DNA of 64,000 bases, taken from the NCBI GenBank assembly GCA_963732845.1, contig CAVTBE010000007.1:62001-126000 (forward strand), read 5' to 3'. This document shows positions 33,527 through 43,282 of the stretch, piece by piece; within the stretch, counting starts at the first letter, position 1; every line of letters starts with the position of its first letter. The DNA comes from CAVSRC01 sp963732845. GTDB taxonomy: Bacteria > Pseudomonadota > Alphaproteobacteria > Rhizobiales > Kaistiaceae. Both the position numbers and the translations under genes were made by a program. Below the pieces are notes generated by a model. That model ran no database searches. It saw only the letters and a program-made list of their open reading frames with translations, and was not told the DNA's origin.

Positions 33527-33689
33527 GGTCGTGCCGGGACACGGCCGAGACCGACGACAACGCGGCCGAATACTACCGTTGTCATGTTGGCGCCGCCTTG
33601 CTAAGCCAACGGCCGGGTGACGGGGAGGCAACGCCCAGCGTATTGTTTCGAGACGCCGGCAGCGGGACCCGGCGACAGTGGGCGCGAGT

Positions 33690-34475
33690 ATGGCATCGGA
33701 CGTGATCATCGAAGCTGTGGCCGTCAGCAAGTGGTTCGGCGGCGTGCAGGCGGTAACCGATTGTTCGCTGAGCGTCGCCCGCGGCTCGGTGACCGGCCTC
33801 ATCGGCCCCAACGGCGCCGGCAAGACGACGCTCTTCGACACCATCGCCGGCACGCTGACGCCCGACCGCGGCAAGATCCTCTTCGACGGCGCCGACGTCA
33901 CCGGCCTGAAGCCGCACGCGCTGTTCTCCAAGGGCCTGTTGCGCACCTTCCAGATCGCGCGCGAATTCTCCAATATGACGACCACCGAGAACCTGATGAT
34001 GGTCCCCGCCGGGCAGCCGGGCGAAACCCTGTGGGATGTCTGGCTGAAGCCGGGCGCGGTCAAGCGCGTCGAGGCGGAAGTCCGCCAGAAGGCCGCCGAG
34101 GTCATCGATTTCCTCGGCCTTCAGGCGGTGCGTCACGAACTTGCCGGCAACCTCTCCGGCGGCCAGAAGAAGCTGCTCGAACTCGGGCGCACGATGATGG
34201 TCGACGCCAAGGCGGTTCTGCTCGACGAGGTCGCCGCCGGCGTCAACCGCACCCTGCTCAAGGATCTCGCCGCCAACATCCTGCGCATGAACCGGGAGCT
34301 CGGCTACACCTTCTTCGTCATCGAGCACGACATGGACCTGATCAGCCAGCTCTGCGACCCGGTCATCGTCATGGCCGAGGGCGCGGTGATCGCCGAAGGT
34401 CCGATGGAAGCGATCCGCGCCATGCCGGAGATCATCGACGCCTATTTCGGTGCACCGGCGGAGGGCCCGGCATGA
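33690..34475 (+). CDS. Branched-chain-type ABC importer, ATP-binding protein LivG-like (system 1)
   Basis: The 261-residue ATPase has Walker A GPNGAGKTT, the LivG-specific insert FSKGLLRTFQIAREFSNMT, signature LSGGQKKLLEL, Walker B VLLDEVAAGVN and switch His in VIEHDMDLI. Val replaces the usual Pro after DE, which is tolerated in the family. The start is ATG 33690; GTG 33678 is an in-frame alternative. It overlaps the LivF-like gene by four bases. It energises uptake of an amino acid, urea or amide-type solute with the permeases downstream. Confidence 0.87.
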   Translation: MASDVIIEAVAVSKWFGGVQAVTDCSLSVARGSVTGLIGPNGAGKTTLFDTIAGTLTPDRGKILFDGADVTGLKPHALFSKGLLRTFQIAREFSNMTTTENLMMVPAGQPGETLWDVWLKPGAVKRVEAEVRQKAAEVIDFLGLQAVRHELAGNLSGGQKKLLELGRTMMVDAKAVLLDEVAAGVNRTLLKDLAANILRMNRELGYTFFVIEHDMDLISQLCDPVIVMAEGAVIAEGPMEAIRAMPEIIDAYFGAPAEGPA

Positions 34476-35176
34476 GCGTCATCGAGATCAGCGGGCTGGA
34501 AGCCGGCTACGGCGGCGCCCCCATCCTCAATGGCGTCGACATCGCCATCGAGCAGAGCGACATCGCCGTGATCGTCGGCCCCAACGGCGCCGGCAAGTCG
34601 ACCATCCTCAAGGCGGTCTTCGGCCTGGTCCACGCCAGCAAGGGCGCCATCGTCTTTCAGGGCCACAACATCACCAACGCCGACCCCGACCGGCTGGTGC
34701 CGTTGGGGCTGGGCTTCGTGCCGCAGGAGTTCAACGTCTTCACCTCGATGACGGTCGAGGAGAACCTGGAGATGGGCGCCTATATCCGCCGCGACGATTT
34801 CGGCCCGACCATGCAGGCGATCTACGGCATGTTCCCGACGCTGAGGGAGAAGCGGCGCCAGCGTGCGGGCGAACTGTCCGGCGGCCAGCGCCAGATGGTG
34901 GCGATGGGCCGGGCCCTGATGAGCCAGCCGAAGGCGCTGTTGCTCGACGAGCCCTCCGCCGGCCTGAGCCCGATCCACGCCGCCCAGGTCTTCGAGCACG
35001 TCCGCACGATCAATGCCAGCGGTGTCGCGATTCTGATGGTCGAGCAGAACGCGCGCCACGCCCTCGCTTTCGCCACCAAGGGATTCGTCATCGCCAACGG
35101 GCGCAACCGGTTCAGCGGCACCGGTCAGGAACTGCTCGACGATCCCGAAGTGGCCAGAAGTTTCCTCGGCGGATGA
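34472..35176 (+). CDS. Branched-chain-type ABC importer, ATP-binding protein LivF-like (system 1)
   Basis: The 234-residue ATPase has Walker A GPNGAGKST, LivF-type LGLGFVPQEFNVFTSMTVEENL, signature LSGGQRQMVAMGRALM, Walker B LLLDEPSAGLSP and VEQNARHALAFA at the switch region. The start ATG 34472 overlaps the LivG stop (ATGA). It pairs with LivG to form the heterodimeric motor of system 1. Ten bases separate it from the permease gene. Confidence 0.88.
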   Translation: MSVIEISGLEAGYGGAPILNGVDIAIEQSDIAVIVGPNGAGKSTILKAVFGLVHASKGAIVFQGHNITNADPDRLVPLGLGFVPQEFNVFTSMTVEENLEMGAYIRRDDFGPTMQAIYGMFPTLREKRRQRAGELSGGQRQMVAMGRALMSQPKALLLDEPSAGLSPIHAAQVFEHVRTINASGVAILMVEQNARHALAFATKGFVIANGRNRFSGTGQELLDDPEVARSFLGG

Positions 35177-35186
35177 AGGGGTGCCG

Positions 35187-36191
35187 GTGAACGAGTTTAT
35201 CTTCTTTGCCAACAAGGTGCTGGTCAACGGCACGGTTCTCGGCAGCGTCTATGCGCTGGGGGCGATCGGCGTGACGCTGATCTTCGGCATCCTGCGCTTC
35301 GCCCACTTCGCCCATGGCGACATGATGACCATGGGCGCCTTTGTCGCCTTCGTCCTCACGGTCATCGCCGCGGCACTCGGCATCCACACCTTCTGGCCGC
35401 TGGCCTTCATTGTCCTGCCGCTGGCCATGCCGATCACCGCGATCATCGCCCTTGGCATCGACTGGACCGTCTATCACCCACTCCGGGTGCGCGGTGCCAA
35501 GCCGGTGACGCTGCTCATCGCCTCGATCGGCGTCACCCTGATGCTGCAGGGCCTGATCCGGCTGTTCTTCGGCGTTGAGAACCGCAGCTTCTACGCCACC
35601 GAGCCCAAGACCATCTTCCGCTTCGATCTGCCCTTCGCGGGCGCCACCCGGCCGATCGTCGTGTCGGAGGCGCAGGTCCTGCTGATCGTGGTGACCGTCC
35701 TTGTGGTGATCGCCCTGCACCTGTTCCTGACGCGCTCGCGGCTCGGCAAGGGCATGCGCGCCATGGCCGACAACCCCAGCCTCGCTCAGGTGACCGGCAT
35801 CAACACGCGTGAGGTCATCCGCGCCACCTGGATCATCGCCGGCGGGCTTGCCTGCCTCGCCGGTACGATGCTGGCGCTCGACGTCAGCCTCAAGCCGGAC
35901 CTTGCCTTCAACATCGTCCTGCCGATCTTCGCCGCGGCCATCGTCGGCGGCCTCGGCCAGGCCTATGGCGCCATCGCCGGCGGCTTCCTGGTCGGTTTTG
36001 CCGAGACGCTGGCCGTGTTCAACTGGACGACCGTTCTGAAGCCCTTTGCAGGCCTTCTGCCAAAGGGCTGGGAACTGCCCGCCGATCTGTCGCTGGTCTC
36101 CACCGACTACAAGCTGACCGTGGCCTTCGTCATCCTGGTGATCGTGCTGCTGTTCCGACCGACCGGCATCTTCCGGGGAGCAGTAACATGA
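35187..36191 (+). CDS. Branched-chain-type ABC importer permease LivH-like (system 1)
   Basis: The 334-residue permease has about eight to ten membrane helices and the LivH-type opening NGTVLGSVYALGAIGVTLIFG followed by FAHFAHGDMMTMGA. A later GLGQAYGAIAGGFLVGFAE holds the coupling region. GTG 35187 is preferred because AAGGGG lies five to six bases upstream; GTG 35181 would be too close to it. It overlaps the LivM-like gene by four bases (ATGA). Confidence 0.86.
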   Translation: MNEFIFFANKVLVNGTVLGSVYALGAIGVTLIFGILRFAHFAHGDMMTMGAFVAFVLTVIAAALGIHTFWPLAFIVLPLAMPITAIIALGIDWTVYHPLRVRGAKPVTLLIASIGVTLMLQGLIRLFFGVENRSFYATEPKTIFRFDLPFAGATRPIVVSEAQVLLIVVTVLVVIALHLFLTRSRLGKGMRAMADNPSLAQVTGINTREVIRATWIIAGGLACLAGTMLALDVSLKPDLAFNIVLPIFAAAIVGGLGQAYGAIAGGFLVGFAETLAVFNWTTVLKPFAGLLPKGWELPADLSLVSTDYKLTVAFVILVIVLLFRPTGIFRGAVT

Positions 36192-37480
36192 CCCGCTCCG
36201 CCAATCTCCGCGACGGGCTGCTGTTTGCGGCTCTCGGCCTCATCATCGTGGGGGTCTTCTTCTACCAGGGGCCCGCCACCACCATTCAGCTCCTGGTCAG
36301 CGCCGTCATCTACGCGCTGATCACGCTCGGCCTCAACGTGCATTGGGGCTATGGCGGCCAGTTCAACTTCAACGTCATGGGCTTCGTCATGCTCGGCGGC
36401 TATTCCGTCGTGCTGACCTCCTACCCGCTCAACATGGCCTTCTGGAACTCGGCTGGCCCCGCTTTGCTCGGCCGCGCCATACTGGCGGCGATCATCGGCG
36501 CCGCCGTCATCGTTGCCGCGCACAACGCACACCGCATCGGCATCCGCGGCAAGCTCAAGGTGGTCGTCGTCGTCCTTGCCTGGTTCGCCGCCTATATCGG
36601 CTATCGCTCGCAGATCGACCCGGCGACCACGCTGATCGAGGCCGAGGCGGGATTCGTCGGCGGGCTCGGCCTGCCGGTCGAGCTCTCCTGGCTCGTCGGC
36701 GGTTTGCTCGCCGGCGGCGTCGCCTACCTGATCGGCAATGTCTGCCTCGGTCTGAGGACCGACTATCTGGCCATCGCCACCATCGGCATTGCCGAGATCA
36801 TCCGCGCCTTCCTCAAGAACATGGACTGGCTGACGCGCGGCACGCTCACCGTGTCACCGCTGCCCTGGCCGGTTCCCACCGCGCTCGAGACCGGCATCAG
36901 CGACACGACCCTCGCCCTGATCGTCTCGCGCTCGGCCTTCCTCGCCGTCACCATCGCGGCCACGGCCATCCTTTTCGTCCTGCTGCAGCGCGCCTATGGC
37001 GGCGCCTGGGGTCGCATGATGCGCGCCATCCGCGACAACCACGTCGCGGCCGAATCCATGGGCAAGAACGTCAAGGCACGGCAGGTGGAGCTGTTCGTGC
37101 TCGGCGCCGTGCTGATGGGCATCGGCGGTGCCCTCCTGACGACCTACGTGCAGATCTACGATCCCGGCGGCTACCAGCCGATCAACCACACCTTCATCGT
37201 CTGGGTGATGGTCATCATCGGCGGTGCCGGCAACAATCTGGGTGCCTTGTTCGGCGGCGTGCTGATCATCATCGCGTGGAACATGGCATCGCCGGTATCG
37301 CTGCTCCTCTTCCGCTGGCTCGACACCGGCATGCAGGCGCTGGGCCTTCCCGGCATCCCCGACGTCGACTCGCGCGCCCTGCAGATGCGGGTGTTCGTTC
37401 TCGGCCTGGTCATCGTGCTGGCGCTGCGCTACGCGCCAAAGGGGCTGATCCCGGAACGCATTCGCCGCCACGAGACGTAA
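36188..37480 (+). CDS. Branched-chain-type ABC importer permease LivM-like (system 1)
   Basis: The 430-residue permease has the LivM features LGLNVHWGYGGQFNFNVMGF, CLGLRTDYLAIATIGIAEII and GRMMRAIRDNHVAAESMGKN (coupling helix with EAA-like loop). It is longer than E. coli LivM (425) only by a few residues and carries a large extracytoplasmic insert around residues 130-165. It forms the translocation pore with the LivH-like protein. It is followed by a strong terminator and a convergent substrate-binding gene. Confidence 0.86.
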   Translation: MTRSANLRDGLLFAALGLIIVGVFFYQGPATTIQLLVSAVIYALITLGLNVHWGYGGQFNFNVMGFVMLGGYSVVLTSYPLNMAFWNSAGPALLGRAILAAIIGAAVIVAAHNAHRIGIRGKLKVVVVVLAWFAAYIGYRSQIDPATTLIEAEAGFVGGLGLPVELSWLVGGLLAGGVAYLIGNVCLGLRTDYLAIATIGIAEIIRAFLKNMDWLTRGTLTVSPLPWPVPTALETGISDTTLALIVSRSAFLAVTIAATAILFVLLQRAYGGAWGRMMRAIRDNHVAAESMGKNVKARQVELFVLGAVLMGIGGALLTTYVQIYDPGGYQPINHTFIVWVMVIIGGAGNNLGALFGGVLIIIAWNMASPVSLLLFRWLDTGMQALGLPGIPDVDSRALQMRVFVLGLVIVLALRYAPKGLIPERIRRHET

Positions 37481-37506
37481 GCCGCCACAGGCAAGCACCA
37501 AAAGAA

Positions 37507-37535
37507 GAGGCCCGGGAAACGCTCCCGGGCCTCTC
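37507..37535. terminator. Bidirectional intrinsic terminator
   Basis: The arms AGAGGCCCGGGA (37507-37518) and TCCCGGGCCTCT (37524-37535) form a perfect 12-base stem with loop AACGC. It is flanked by an A-rich stretch to the left and CTTTC to the right. It stands between the convergent LivM-like and substrate-binding genes and should stop both transcripts. Confidence 0.85.
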
Positions 37536-37556
37536 TTTCATGCACGGTCGTGTGAA

Positions 37557-38759
37557 TTACTTGGCCGGTCCGACCGAGATCCAATGGCCGTCCTTCACCG
37601 TCTCCTCGAGGATGAAGCCGGCCACGTCGCCGTGTGCGTCGAAATCGACGGGGCCGGTCGCCCCTTCGTAGTTCACGTCACCGCCAGCATCGATGATGTC
37701 CTTGGCCTTCTTCCACTCGCCCGGCAGGATCACCTCGCCCGGAGGAGACGCCACGGCACGGACCGCGGCGGGCAAGCCTTCACGCTTGGCACCGTTCTTC
37801 TCGATAGCGAGCGCCAGCAGGAAGGCCGCATCGAAGGCTTCCGGCCCGTAGATCTTGGACGGGTCGAGGCCGGCAGCGGTAGCCATGTCGTTGAACAGCT
37901 TGGCACCGGGAACGTCGGCCGTGCCCGGCTTGGTGCCGATCATGCCCTCGAGCATGCTGGTATCCATGCCCTTGAACAGGTCGTCCGAGATCATGCCGTC
38001 GGCGCCCACGAAGGTGGTGAAGTCGCCGCTCTCCAGCGCCTGGCGCAGCATGGTCTGGCCCGAGCCCTGCGCATAGGCGAGCAGAACCAGGGTCTGCGCG
38101 CCGGATGCCGCCAGCGAGCCAAGCTCGGCGCGGTAGTCCGCCTTGCCTTCCTCATGCGCCGCCACCGCCGCGACCGTGCCGCCATCGGCCGCGAAGGCGG
38201 CCGTGAAGGTATCGGAAAGCCCCTTGCCATAGTCATTGTTGACGTAGGCAACGGCGACGTCCTTGATGCCCTTGGCGATCAACAACCGCGCCAGCACCTC
38301 GCCCTGATAGGCGTCCGACGGAGCGGTGCGGAAGACGAGATCCTTGTCGTCCAGCGTGGTCAGCGACGGCGCCGTCGACGACGGCGAGATCATCACCGTA
38401 TTGGTCGGGATGCCGGCCGTATTGGCCGCCGAAATCGTCGCGCCGCTGCACATCGCCCCGACAATGGCCAGCACCTTCTTGGTATTGATCAGCCGGTCGG
38501 CAGCGTTGGCCGCGGCAGTTGCATCGGCGCAGGTGCTGTCGTCGCGCACCGCCACCAGCTTGCCGTCCTTCGTCCCGCCCTGCTCGTCGATCACCTTGAT
38601 CGCCAGTTCGGCGCCCGCCGCGATCGGTGGCGCCAGGGTTTCCAGCGGCCCGCTGAAGCCGAGAAGCACCCCGATATTGATGTCGTCGGCGGAGGCCGAC
38701 ACTGTCCCCAACGCGACCACGGCAGCAGCCGAGGCCAATGCAATTCCGAATTTACGCAT
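37557..38759 (-). CDS. ABC substrate-binding protein (branched-chain amino acid type), system 1
   Basis: The 400-residue periplasmic protein has a signal peptide (about residues 1-25, ending VSASA) and the Leu/Ile/Val-binding fold: INIGVLLGFSGPLETLAPPI, then AGAELAIKVIDEQGG, then YVNNDYGKGLSD. Cys residues in DDSTCADATAAAN and GAMCSGAT may form a disulfide. The start ATG 38759 has GGAGGTG upstream; a 4-codon longer frame is less likely. It is convergent to the system 1 permeases, so it is expressed from its own promoter, divergent from system 2. Confidence 0.87.
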   Translation of the reverse strand: MRKFGIALASAAAVVALGTVSASADDINIGVLLGFSGPLETLAPPIAAGAELAIKVIDEQGGTKDGKLVAVRDDSTCADATAAANAADRLINTKKVLAIVGAMCSGATISAANTAGIPTNTVMISPSSTAPSLTTLDDKDLVFRTAPSDAYQGEVLARLLIAKGIKDVAVAYVNNDYGKGLSDTFTAAFAADGGTVAAVAAHEEGKADYRAELGSLAASGAQTLVLLAYAQGSGQTMLRQALESGDFTTFVGADGMISDDLFKGMDTSMLEGMIGTKPGTADVPGAKLFNDMATAAGLDPSKIYGPEAFDAAFLLALAIEKNGAKREGLPAAVRAVASPPGEVILPGEWKKAKDIIDAGGDVNYEGATGPVDFDAHGDVAGFILEETVKDGHWISVGPAK

Positions 38760-39252
38760 AGTCACCTCCATCCGGTCCCCCGGTCGCCTCGGTCCTGCCC
38801 ATGAGATCGAGGGGAAACCCGGTCATTGTCGGAACACCGGTACAGCGCCCCGTCAGCCTGCGACATTACCGGTTTTGCTGGCGGAGTCACAGGCCCCGCC
38901 GGTGAAACCTGCGGTCGCAGAGCGGTCGTTGCCGATGTCTTGTTCGGCGTGACCAAGCCCGCGCCAGCGGGCGAAAAAGCCCGCATGCGCCACCCGCCCC
39001 GGCTCGCCTGAGACGATTTGTGCCAGAGCGCGCGATCCGCCGCCCCGCACGCCGGGCCGCCGCAGCCTGTACAACCTTGTCGCACCCAGCAAACGGCCGG
39101 CAAAACGGCGCGAATCCTGCAAGCGATCACGCAAGGTGCCTACCGGGAATGCATGCCAGTTGTCTTGGCAACTCAGCTACGCCAAGATGATAACAATTCG
39201 ATAGAACCCGGCACGATCGTCTTGTCGCAGCCGCAGGGGACCAGGGGGCTTG
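38760..39252. other. 493-base divergent control region between two liv loci
   Basis: No gene is supported here. The region drives the system 1 binding protein leftwards and the system 2 operon rightwards. A hairpin GCGGGC-gaaaaa-GCCCGC is at 38967-38984. The A+T-richest part (39160-39205, with GATGATAACAATTCGATAG) is a likely promoter zone for the rightward operon, about 50-90 bases before its start. I cannot assign -35/-10 boxes with confidence. Confidence 0.5.
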
Positions 39253-40176
39253 ATGGAGTATTTCGTACAGCAGCTGATCAACGGGCTGACCCTCGGCTCG
39301 ATCTACGGCCTGATCGCCATCGGCTACACGATGGTCTACGGCATCATCGGCATGATCAATTTCGCCCACGGCGACATCTTTATGGTCGGGGCCTTCATCG
39401 CGCTGATCGCGCTCATCATCGTCGGCGCCACGGCCGGGATGCCGCTGATCATCCTGATCGCCACGCTGATCGCCGTGCTCATCGTGGCCATGGCGCTGAC
39501 CGCCGTGTGGGGCTGGGCGGTGGAGCGCGTCGCCTACCGTCCGCTACGCGGCTCGTTCCGGCTGGCACCGCTAATCACCGCCATCGGCATGTCCATCGTA
39601 CTGGAGAACTACGTCCAGGTCGTCCAGGGCGCCCGCGTCAAGCCGATGCCCCCGCTGATCAGCGGCGGCTACACCATCATGGACAGCGGCCCCTTCCACG
39701 TTCAGCTGTCCAACATCCAGATCATGATCATGGTCACCACGGTGTTCCTGATGGTGGTCTTTTCGCTGTTGATCGCGCGCACCGCGCTCGGCCGCGCCCA
39801 GCGCGCCTGCGAGCAGGATGCCCGCATGGCCGCCCTGCTCGGTGTCAACGTCGACCGCACCATCTCCGTCACCTTCGTGATGGGGGCGGCGCTGGCCGCC
39901 GTCGCCGGCATGATGTTCCTGCTCTATTACGGAGTGATCGACTTCTACATCGGCTTTAACGCCGGCATCAAAGCGTTCACCGCCGCCGTGCTCGGCGGCA
40001 TCGGTTCGCTGCCCGGCGCCATGCTCGGCGGCGTGCTCATCGGTCTGATCGAAACCTTCTGGTCGGCCTATTTCTCGGTCGAGTACAAGGACGTCGCGGC
40101 CTTCTCCATCCTCGCCATCACGCTCATCTTCCTGCCTTCGGGATTGCTCGGCCGGCCTGAAGTGGAGAAGGTCTGA
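39253..40176 (+). CDS. livH: Branched-chain-type ABC importer permease LivH (system 2)
   Basis: The 307-residue permease matches LivH (308 in E. coli): YFVQQLINGLTLGSIYGLIA, GYTMVYGIIGMINFAHGD, VERVAYRPLRGSFRLAPLI, and late GGIGSLPGAMLGGVLIGL. ATG 39253 is chosen, with AGGGGG four bases upstream; the TTG one codon earlier is the alternative start. It is the first gene of a tight operon livH-livM-livG-livF followed by a small membrane protein and the binding-protein gene. The transporter imports Leu/Ile/Val-type amino acids, though other solutes are possible. Confidence 0.9.
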   Translation: MEYFVQQLINGLTLGSIYGLIAIGYTMVYGIIGMINFAHGDIFMVGAFIALIALIIVGATAGMPLIILIATLIAVLIVAMALTAVWGWAVERVAYRPLRGSFRLAPLITAIGMSIVLENYVQVVQGARVKPMPPLISGGYTIMDSGPFHVQLSNIQIMIMVTTVFLMVVFSLLIARTALGRAQRACEQDARMAALLGVNVDRTISVTFVMGAALAAVAGMMFLLYYGVIDFYIGFNAGIKAFTAAVLGGIGSLPGAMLGGVLIGLIETFWSAYFSVEYKDVAAFSILAITLIFLPSGLLGRPEVEKV

Positions 40177-40177
40177 C

Positions 40178-41647
40178 ATGGCGGCAAGTTTCTCCGAACC
40201 GACCGCCGACTTCACGCCCGAGGGCGCAGAAATCCAGGAGGAGGCGCGCCGGCGGGCCTATGCCGGCGAACCGCCTGCGGCGCAAGGCCCGCGACGCAAT
40301 CACGTCATCGCCCGGTCGCTGAAGGACTCGTTCCTGGCGGCGCTCGTCACCCTCGCGCTGGCCGCGCCGACCATCGGCCTGCAGACGGTGGCGGTCGGCG
40401 CCCGCAGCAATCTCGGCCTCGCCCAGCACTGGGGCACTGTCGCCATCGTCGTCGGTATCGTCTTCTTCGGCCGCCTGCTGCTTAACCTGTTCGTCTGGAA
40501 GGCAGCGCGGCCGGTCCTGCGCGGCACCGGCGCGAAACTCGCCGCCGCGCTGCCCGCCATTCCCAATGTCGGCCCGGTTGCGGCCGGCCTGTTCCTGTTC
40601 GCGGCCGTCGCCATTCCGGTCTTCACCATCGTCTATTACCCGCAGCAGAGCCGCTACATCCTCGACCTTGGCACGCTGATCCTTACCTACGTGATGCTCG
40701 GCTGGGGCCTCAACATCGTCGTCGGCCTCGCCGGCCTGCTCGACTTGGGCTACGTCGCCTTCTATGCGGTGGGCGCCTACTCCTACGCGCTGCTGGCCGA
40801 GCATTTCGGCTGGTCGTTCTGGATCTGCCTGCCGCTCGCCGGCATCCTTGCCGCCTGTTGGGGCATGATCCTCGGCTTCCCGGTGCTGAGACTGCGCGGC
40901 GACTATCTCGCCATCGTGACGCTCGCCTTCGGCGAGATCATCCGCCTGGTGCTGATCAACTGGTACAGTTTCACCCACGGGCCCGACGGCATCAACCACG
41001 TGCCGCGGCCGAGCTTCTTCGGGCTCGAATTCACCCGCGGCGAAGGCGGCTTCGCCGCCTTCTTCGGGCTCGATTACTCGCCCAATCACAGGATCATATT
41101 CCTCTATTACCTGATCCTGGTTCTCGCCCTCATCACCAACTTCGTGACCCTGAGGATCCGCCGCCTGCCGGTCGGCCGCGCCTGGGAGGCGCTGCGCGAG
41201 GATGAGATCGCCTGCCGGTCGCTCGGCATCAACACCACCAACACCAAGCTCACTGCCTTTGCCATGGGCGCGATGTTCGGCGGCTTCGCCGGCTCCTTCT
41301 TCGCCACCCGCCAGGGCTTCATCTCGCCGGAGAGCTTCAACTTCATGGAGTCCGCGACGATCCTGGCCATCGTCGTCCTCGGCGGTCTCGGCAGCCAGAT
41401 CGGCGTCGCCGTGGCCGCGGTGGTGATGATCGGCGGCATCGAGATGCTGCGTAACCTCACCTTCCTGAAAGCGGTCTTCGGTCCTGACTTCGACCCCAGC
41501 CAGTACCGCATGCTGATCTTCGGCGTGCTCATGGTGGCGATCATGGTGTGGCGGCCGCGCGGCCTCGTCTCGACCAGAAAGCCATCGGTATTCCTCAAGA
41601 GGAACAGGGCGGTATCCGGGGCATTGGTGGGAGAGGGTCAGGGATGA
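40178..41647 (+). CDS. livM: Branched-chain-type ABC importer permease LivM (system 2)
   Basis: The 489-residue permease has the LivM blocks GWGLNIVVGLAGLLDLGYVAF, LRGDYLAIVTLAFGEIIRL, GRAWEALREDEIACRSLGIN (coupling helix) and ESATILAIVVLGGLGSQIG. It is about 60 residues longer than E. coli LivM because of a charged cytoplasmic N-terminal extension of about 50 residues and a C-terminal basic tail. It starts one base after livH and overlaps livG by four bases (ATGA). Confidence 0.89.
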   Translation: MAASFSEPTADFTPEGAEIQEEARRRAYAGEPPAAQGPRRNHVIARSLKDSFLAALVTLALAAPTIGLQTVAVGARSNLGLAQHWGTVAIVVGIVFFGRLLLNLFVWKAARPVLRGTGAKLAAALPAIPNVGPVAAGLFLFAAVAIPVFTIVYYPQQSRYILDLGTLILTYVMLGWGLNIVVGLAGLLDLGYVAFYAVGAYSYALLAEHFGWSFWICLPLAGILAACWGMILGFPVLRLRGDYLAIVTLAFGEIIRLVLINWYSFTHGPDGINHVPRPSFFGLEFTRGEGGFAAFFGLDYSPNHRIIFLYYLILVLALITNFVTLRIRRLPVGRAWEALREDEIACRSLGINTTNTKLTAFAMGAMFGGFAGSFFATRQGFISPESFNFMESATILAIVVLGGLGSQIGVAVAAVVMIGGIEMLRNLTFLKAVFGPDFDPSQYRMLIFGVLMVAIMVWRPRGLVSTRKPSVFLKRNRAVSGALVGEGQG

Positions 41648-42546
41648 ACCGCTGGCAGGACGATCCCATCCTGACGGTCGAGCACCTGTCGATGCGCTTC
41701 GGCGGCCTGGTCGCCGTGGACGACCTCTCCTTCGCCGTCGGCCGCGGCGACATCACCGCCCTCATCGGCCCCAACGGCGCCGGCAAGACGACCGTCTTCA
41801 ACTGCATCACCGGCTTCTACAAGCCGACCGAGGGACGCATCGCGCTGGCTCAGCAACCCGGTGCCTTCGCCAGCCTCACCGCGGCGACCGAAAACGGCAC
41901 CTGGGCCGACAACGGCAAGGGCCTCTTCCTGCTCGAGCGCATGCCCGAGAACGAGATCGCCAAACATGCGCGCGTTGCCCGCACCTTCCAGAACATCCGC
42001 CTGTTCGGCGGCATGACGGTTCTCGAGAACCTCATGGTCGCCCAGCACAACAAGCTGATGCTGGCCTCCGGCTACTCGTTTGCCGGCATTCTCGGCCTGG
42101 CGTCGTATCGCGCCGGCCACGAGGCGGCACTGGACCTGGCGAGCTATTGGCTGGAGCAGGTCAACCTCCTCGATCGTGCCGACGATCCGGCGGCCAGCCT
42201 CCCCTATGGCGCGCAACGCCGGCTGGAGATCGTTCGCGCCATGTGCACCGATCCCCTGCTTCTCTGTCTCGACGAGCCGGCCGCCGGCCTCAATCCGCGC
42301 GAATCCGCCGAGCTCAACCAGATCCTGCGCTTCATCCGCGACAAGCACGGCATCTCCATTCTGCTCATCGAGCACGATATGGGCGTCGTCATGGAGATCT
42401 CCGACCACATCGTCGTGCTCGACTACGGTGTAAAGATTTCCGACGGCTCGGCCGATTTCGTCCGCAACGATCCCAAGGTCATTGCCGCCTATCTGGGTGT
42501 CGACGACGAGGAAGTCGAACAGGTCGCGGCGGAGGTCTCGCAATGA
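41644..42546 (+). CDS. livG: Branched-chain-type ABC importer ATP-binding protein LivG (system 2)
   Basis: The 300-residue ATPase has FGGLVAVDDLSFAVGRGDIT, Walker A GPNGAGKTT, RTFQNIRLFGGMTVLENLMV, LPYGAQRRLEIVRAM as the signature (LPYGAQ instead of LSGGQ, typical of LivG), Walker B LCLDEPAAGLNP and IEHDMGVVMEI. An insert of about 40 residues after Walker A makes it longer than E. coli LivG (255). It overlaps livF by four bases. Confidence 0.9.
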   Translation: MNRWQDDPILTVEHLSMRFGGLVAVDDLSFAVGRGDITALIGPNGAGKTTVFNCITGFYKPTEGRIALAQQPGAFASLTAATENGTWADNGKGLFLLERMPENEIAKHARVARTFQNIRLFGGMTVLENLMVAQHNKLMLASGYSFAGILGLASYRAGHEAALDLASYWLEQVNLLDRADDPAASLPYGAQRRLEIVRAMCTDPLLLCLDEPAAGLNPRESAELNQILRFIRDKHGISILLIEHDMGVVMEISDHIVVLDYGVKISDGSADFVRNDPKVIAAYLGVDDEEVEQVAAEVSQ

Positions 42547-43265
42547 GCGGCTCCCTGCTCGCCGTCCGCGGCGTGACCACTTATTACGGCAACATCGTCG
42601 CGCTGCGCGGCGTCGACATCGAAGTGAACGAGGGCGAGATCGTCACCCTCATTGGCGCCAACGGCGCCGGCAAATCGACGCTCATGATGACCATCTGCGG
42701 CAATCCGCGGGCGCGCTCCGGCCAGATCGTCTTCGACGGTGTCGACATCACCGAGCGACCAACGCATGAGATCATGCGCATGGCCATCTCGCAGGCGCCC
42801 GAAGGCCGTCACATCTTCCCGCGCATGACGGTGCTGGAAAATCTGCAGATGGGCGCCGCGGCCACCGGCCTCGAGCATTTCGACGAGGACGTGGCGCGCG
42901 TCTACGGGATGTTCCCGGTGCTCAAGCAGCGCGCCGCACAGCGCGGCGGCACGCTGTCGGGCGGCGAACAGCAGATGCTGGCGATTGCGCGCGCCCTCAT
43001 GAGCCGCCCGCGCCTGTTGCTGCTCGACGAGCCGTCGCTCGGCCTGGCGCCGCTCATCGTGCGCCAGATCTTCGGCGTGCTGCGCGAACTCAACGAGCGT
43101 GACGGGCTGACCGTCTTCCTGGTCGAGCAGAACGCCTATCACGCGCTGCGCCTTGCCGATCGCGGCTACGTCATGGTCAACGGCGCGATTTCGCTGACCG
43201 GCACCGGTGAGGAACTGCTGGCGCGCGAGGAAGTGCGCCGGGCCTATCTCGAAGGCGGCCACTGA
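42543..43265 (+). CDS. livF: Branched-chain-type ABC importer ATP-binding protein LivF (system 2)
   Basis: The 240-residue ATPase has Walker A GANGAGKST, SQAPEGRHIFPRMTVLENLQM, signature LSGGEQQMLAIARALM, Walker B LLLDEPSLGLAPLIV and VEQNAYHALRLADRGYV. These are LivF hallmarks and the length (237 in E. coli) fits. The ATG 42543 overlaps the livG stop. The next gene, encoding a small membrane protein, begins 17 bases later. Confidence 0.9.
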   Translation: MSGSLLAVRGVTTYYGNIVALRGVDIEVNEGEIVTLIGANGAGKSTLMMTICGNPRARSGQIVFDGVDITERPTHEIMRMAISQAPEGRHIFPRMTVLENLQMGAAATGLEHFDEDVARVYGMFPVLKQRAAQRGGTLSGGEQQMLAIARALMSRPRLLLLDEPSLGLAPLIVRQIFGVLRELNERDGLTVFLVEQNAYHALRLADRGYVMVNGAISLTGTGEELLAREEVRRAYLEGGH

Positions 43266-43282
43266 GGGCCGAGGAAACGGAC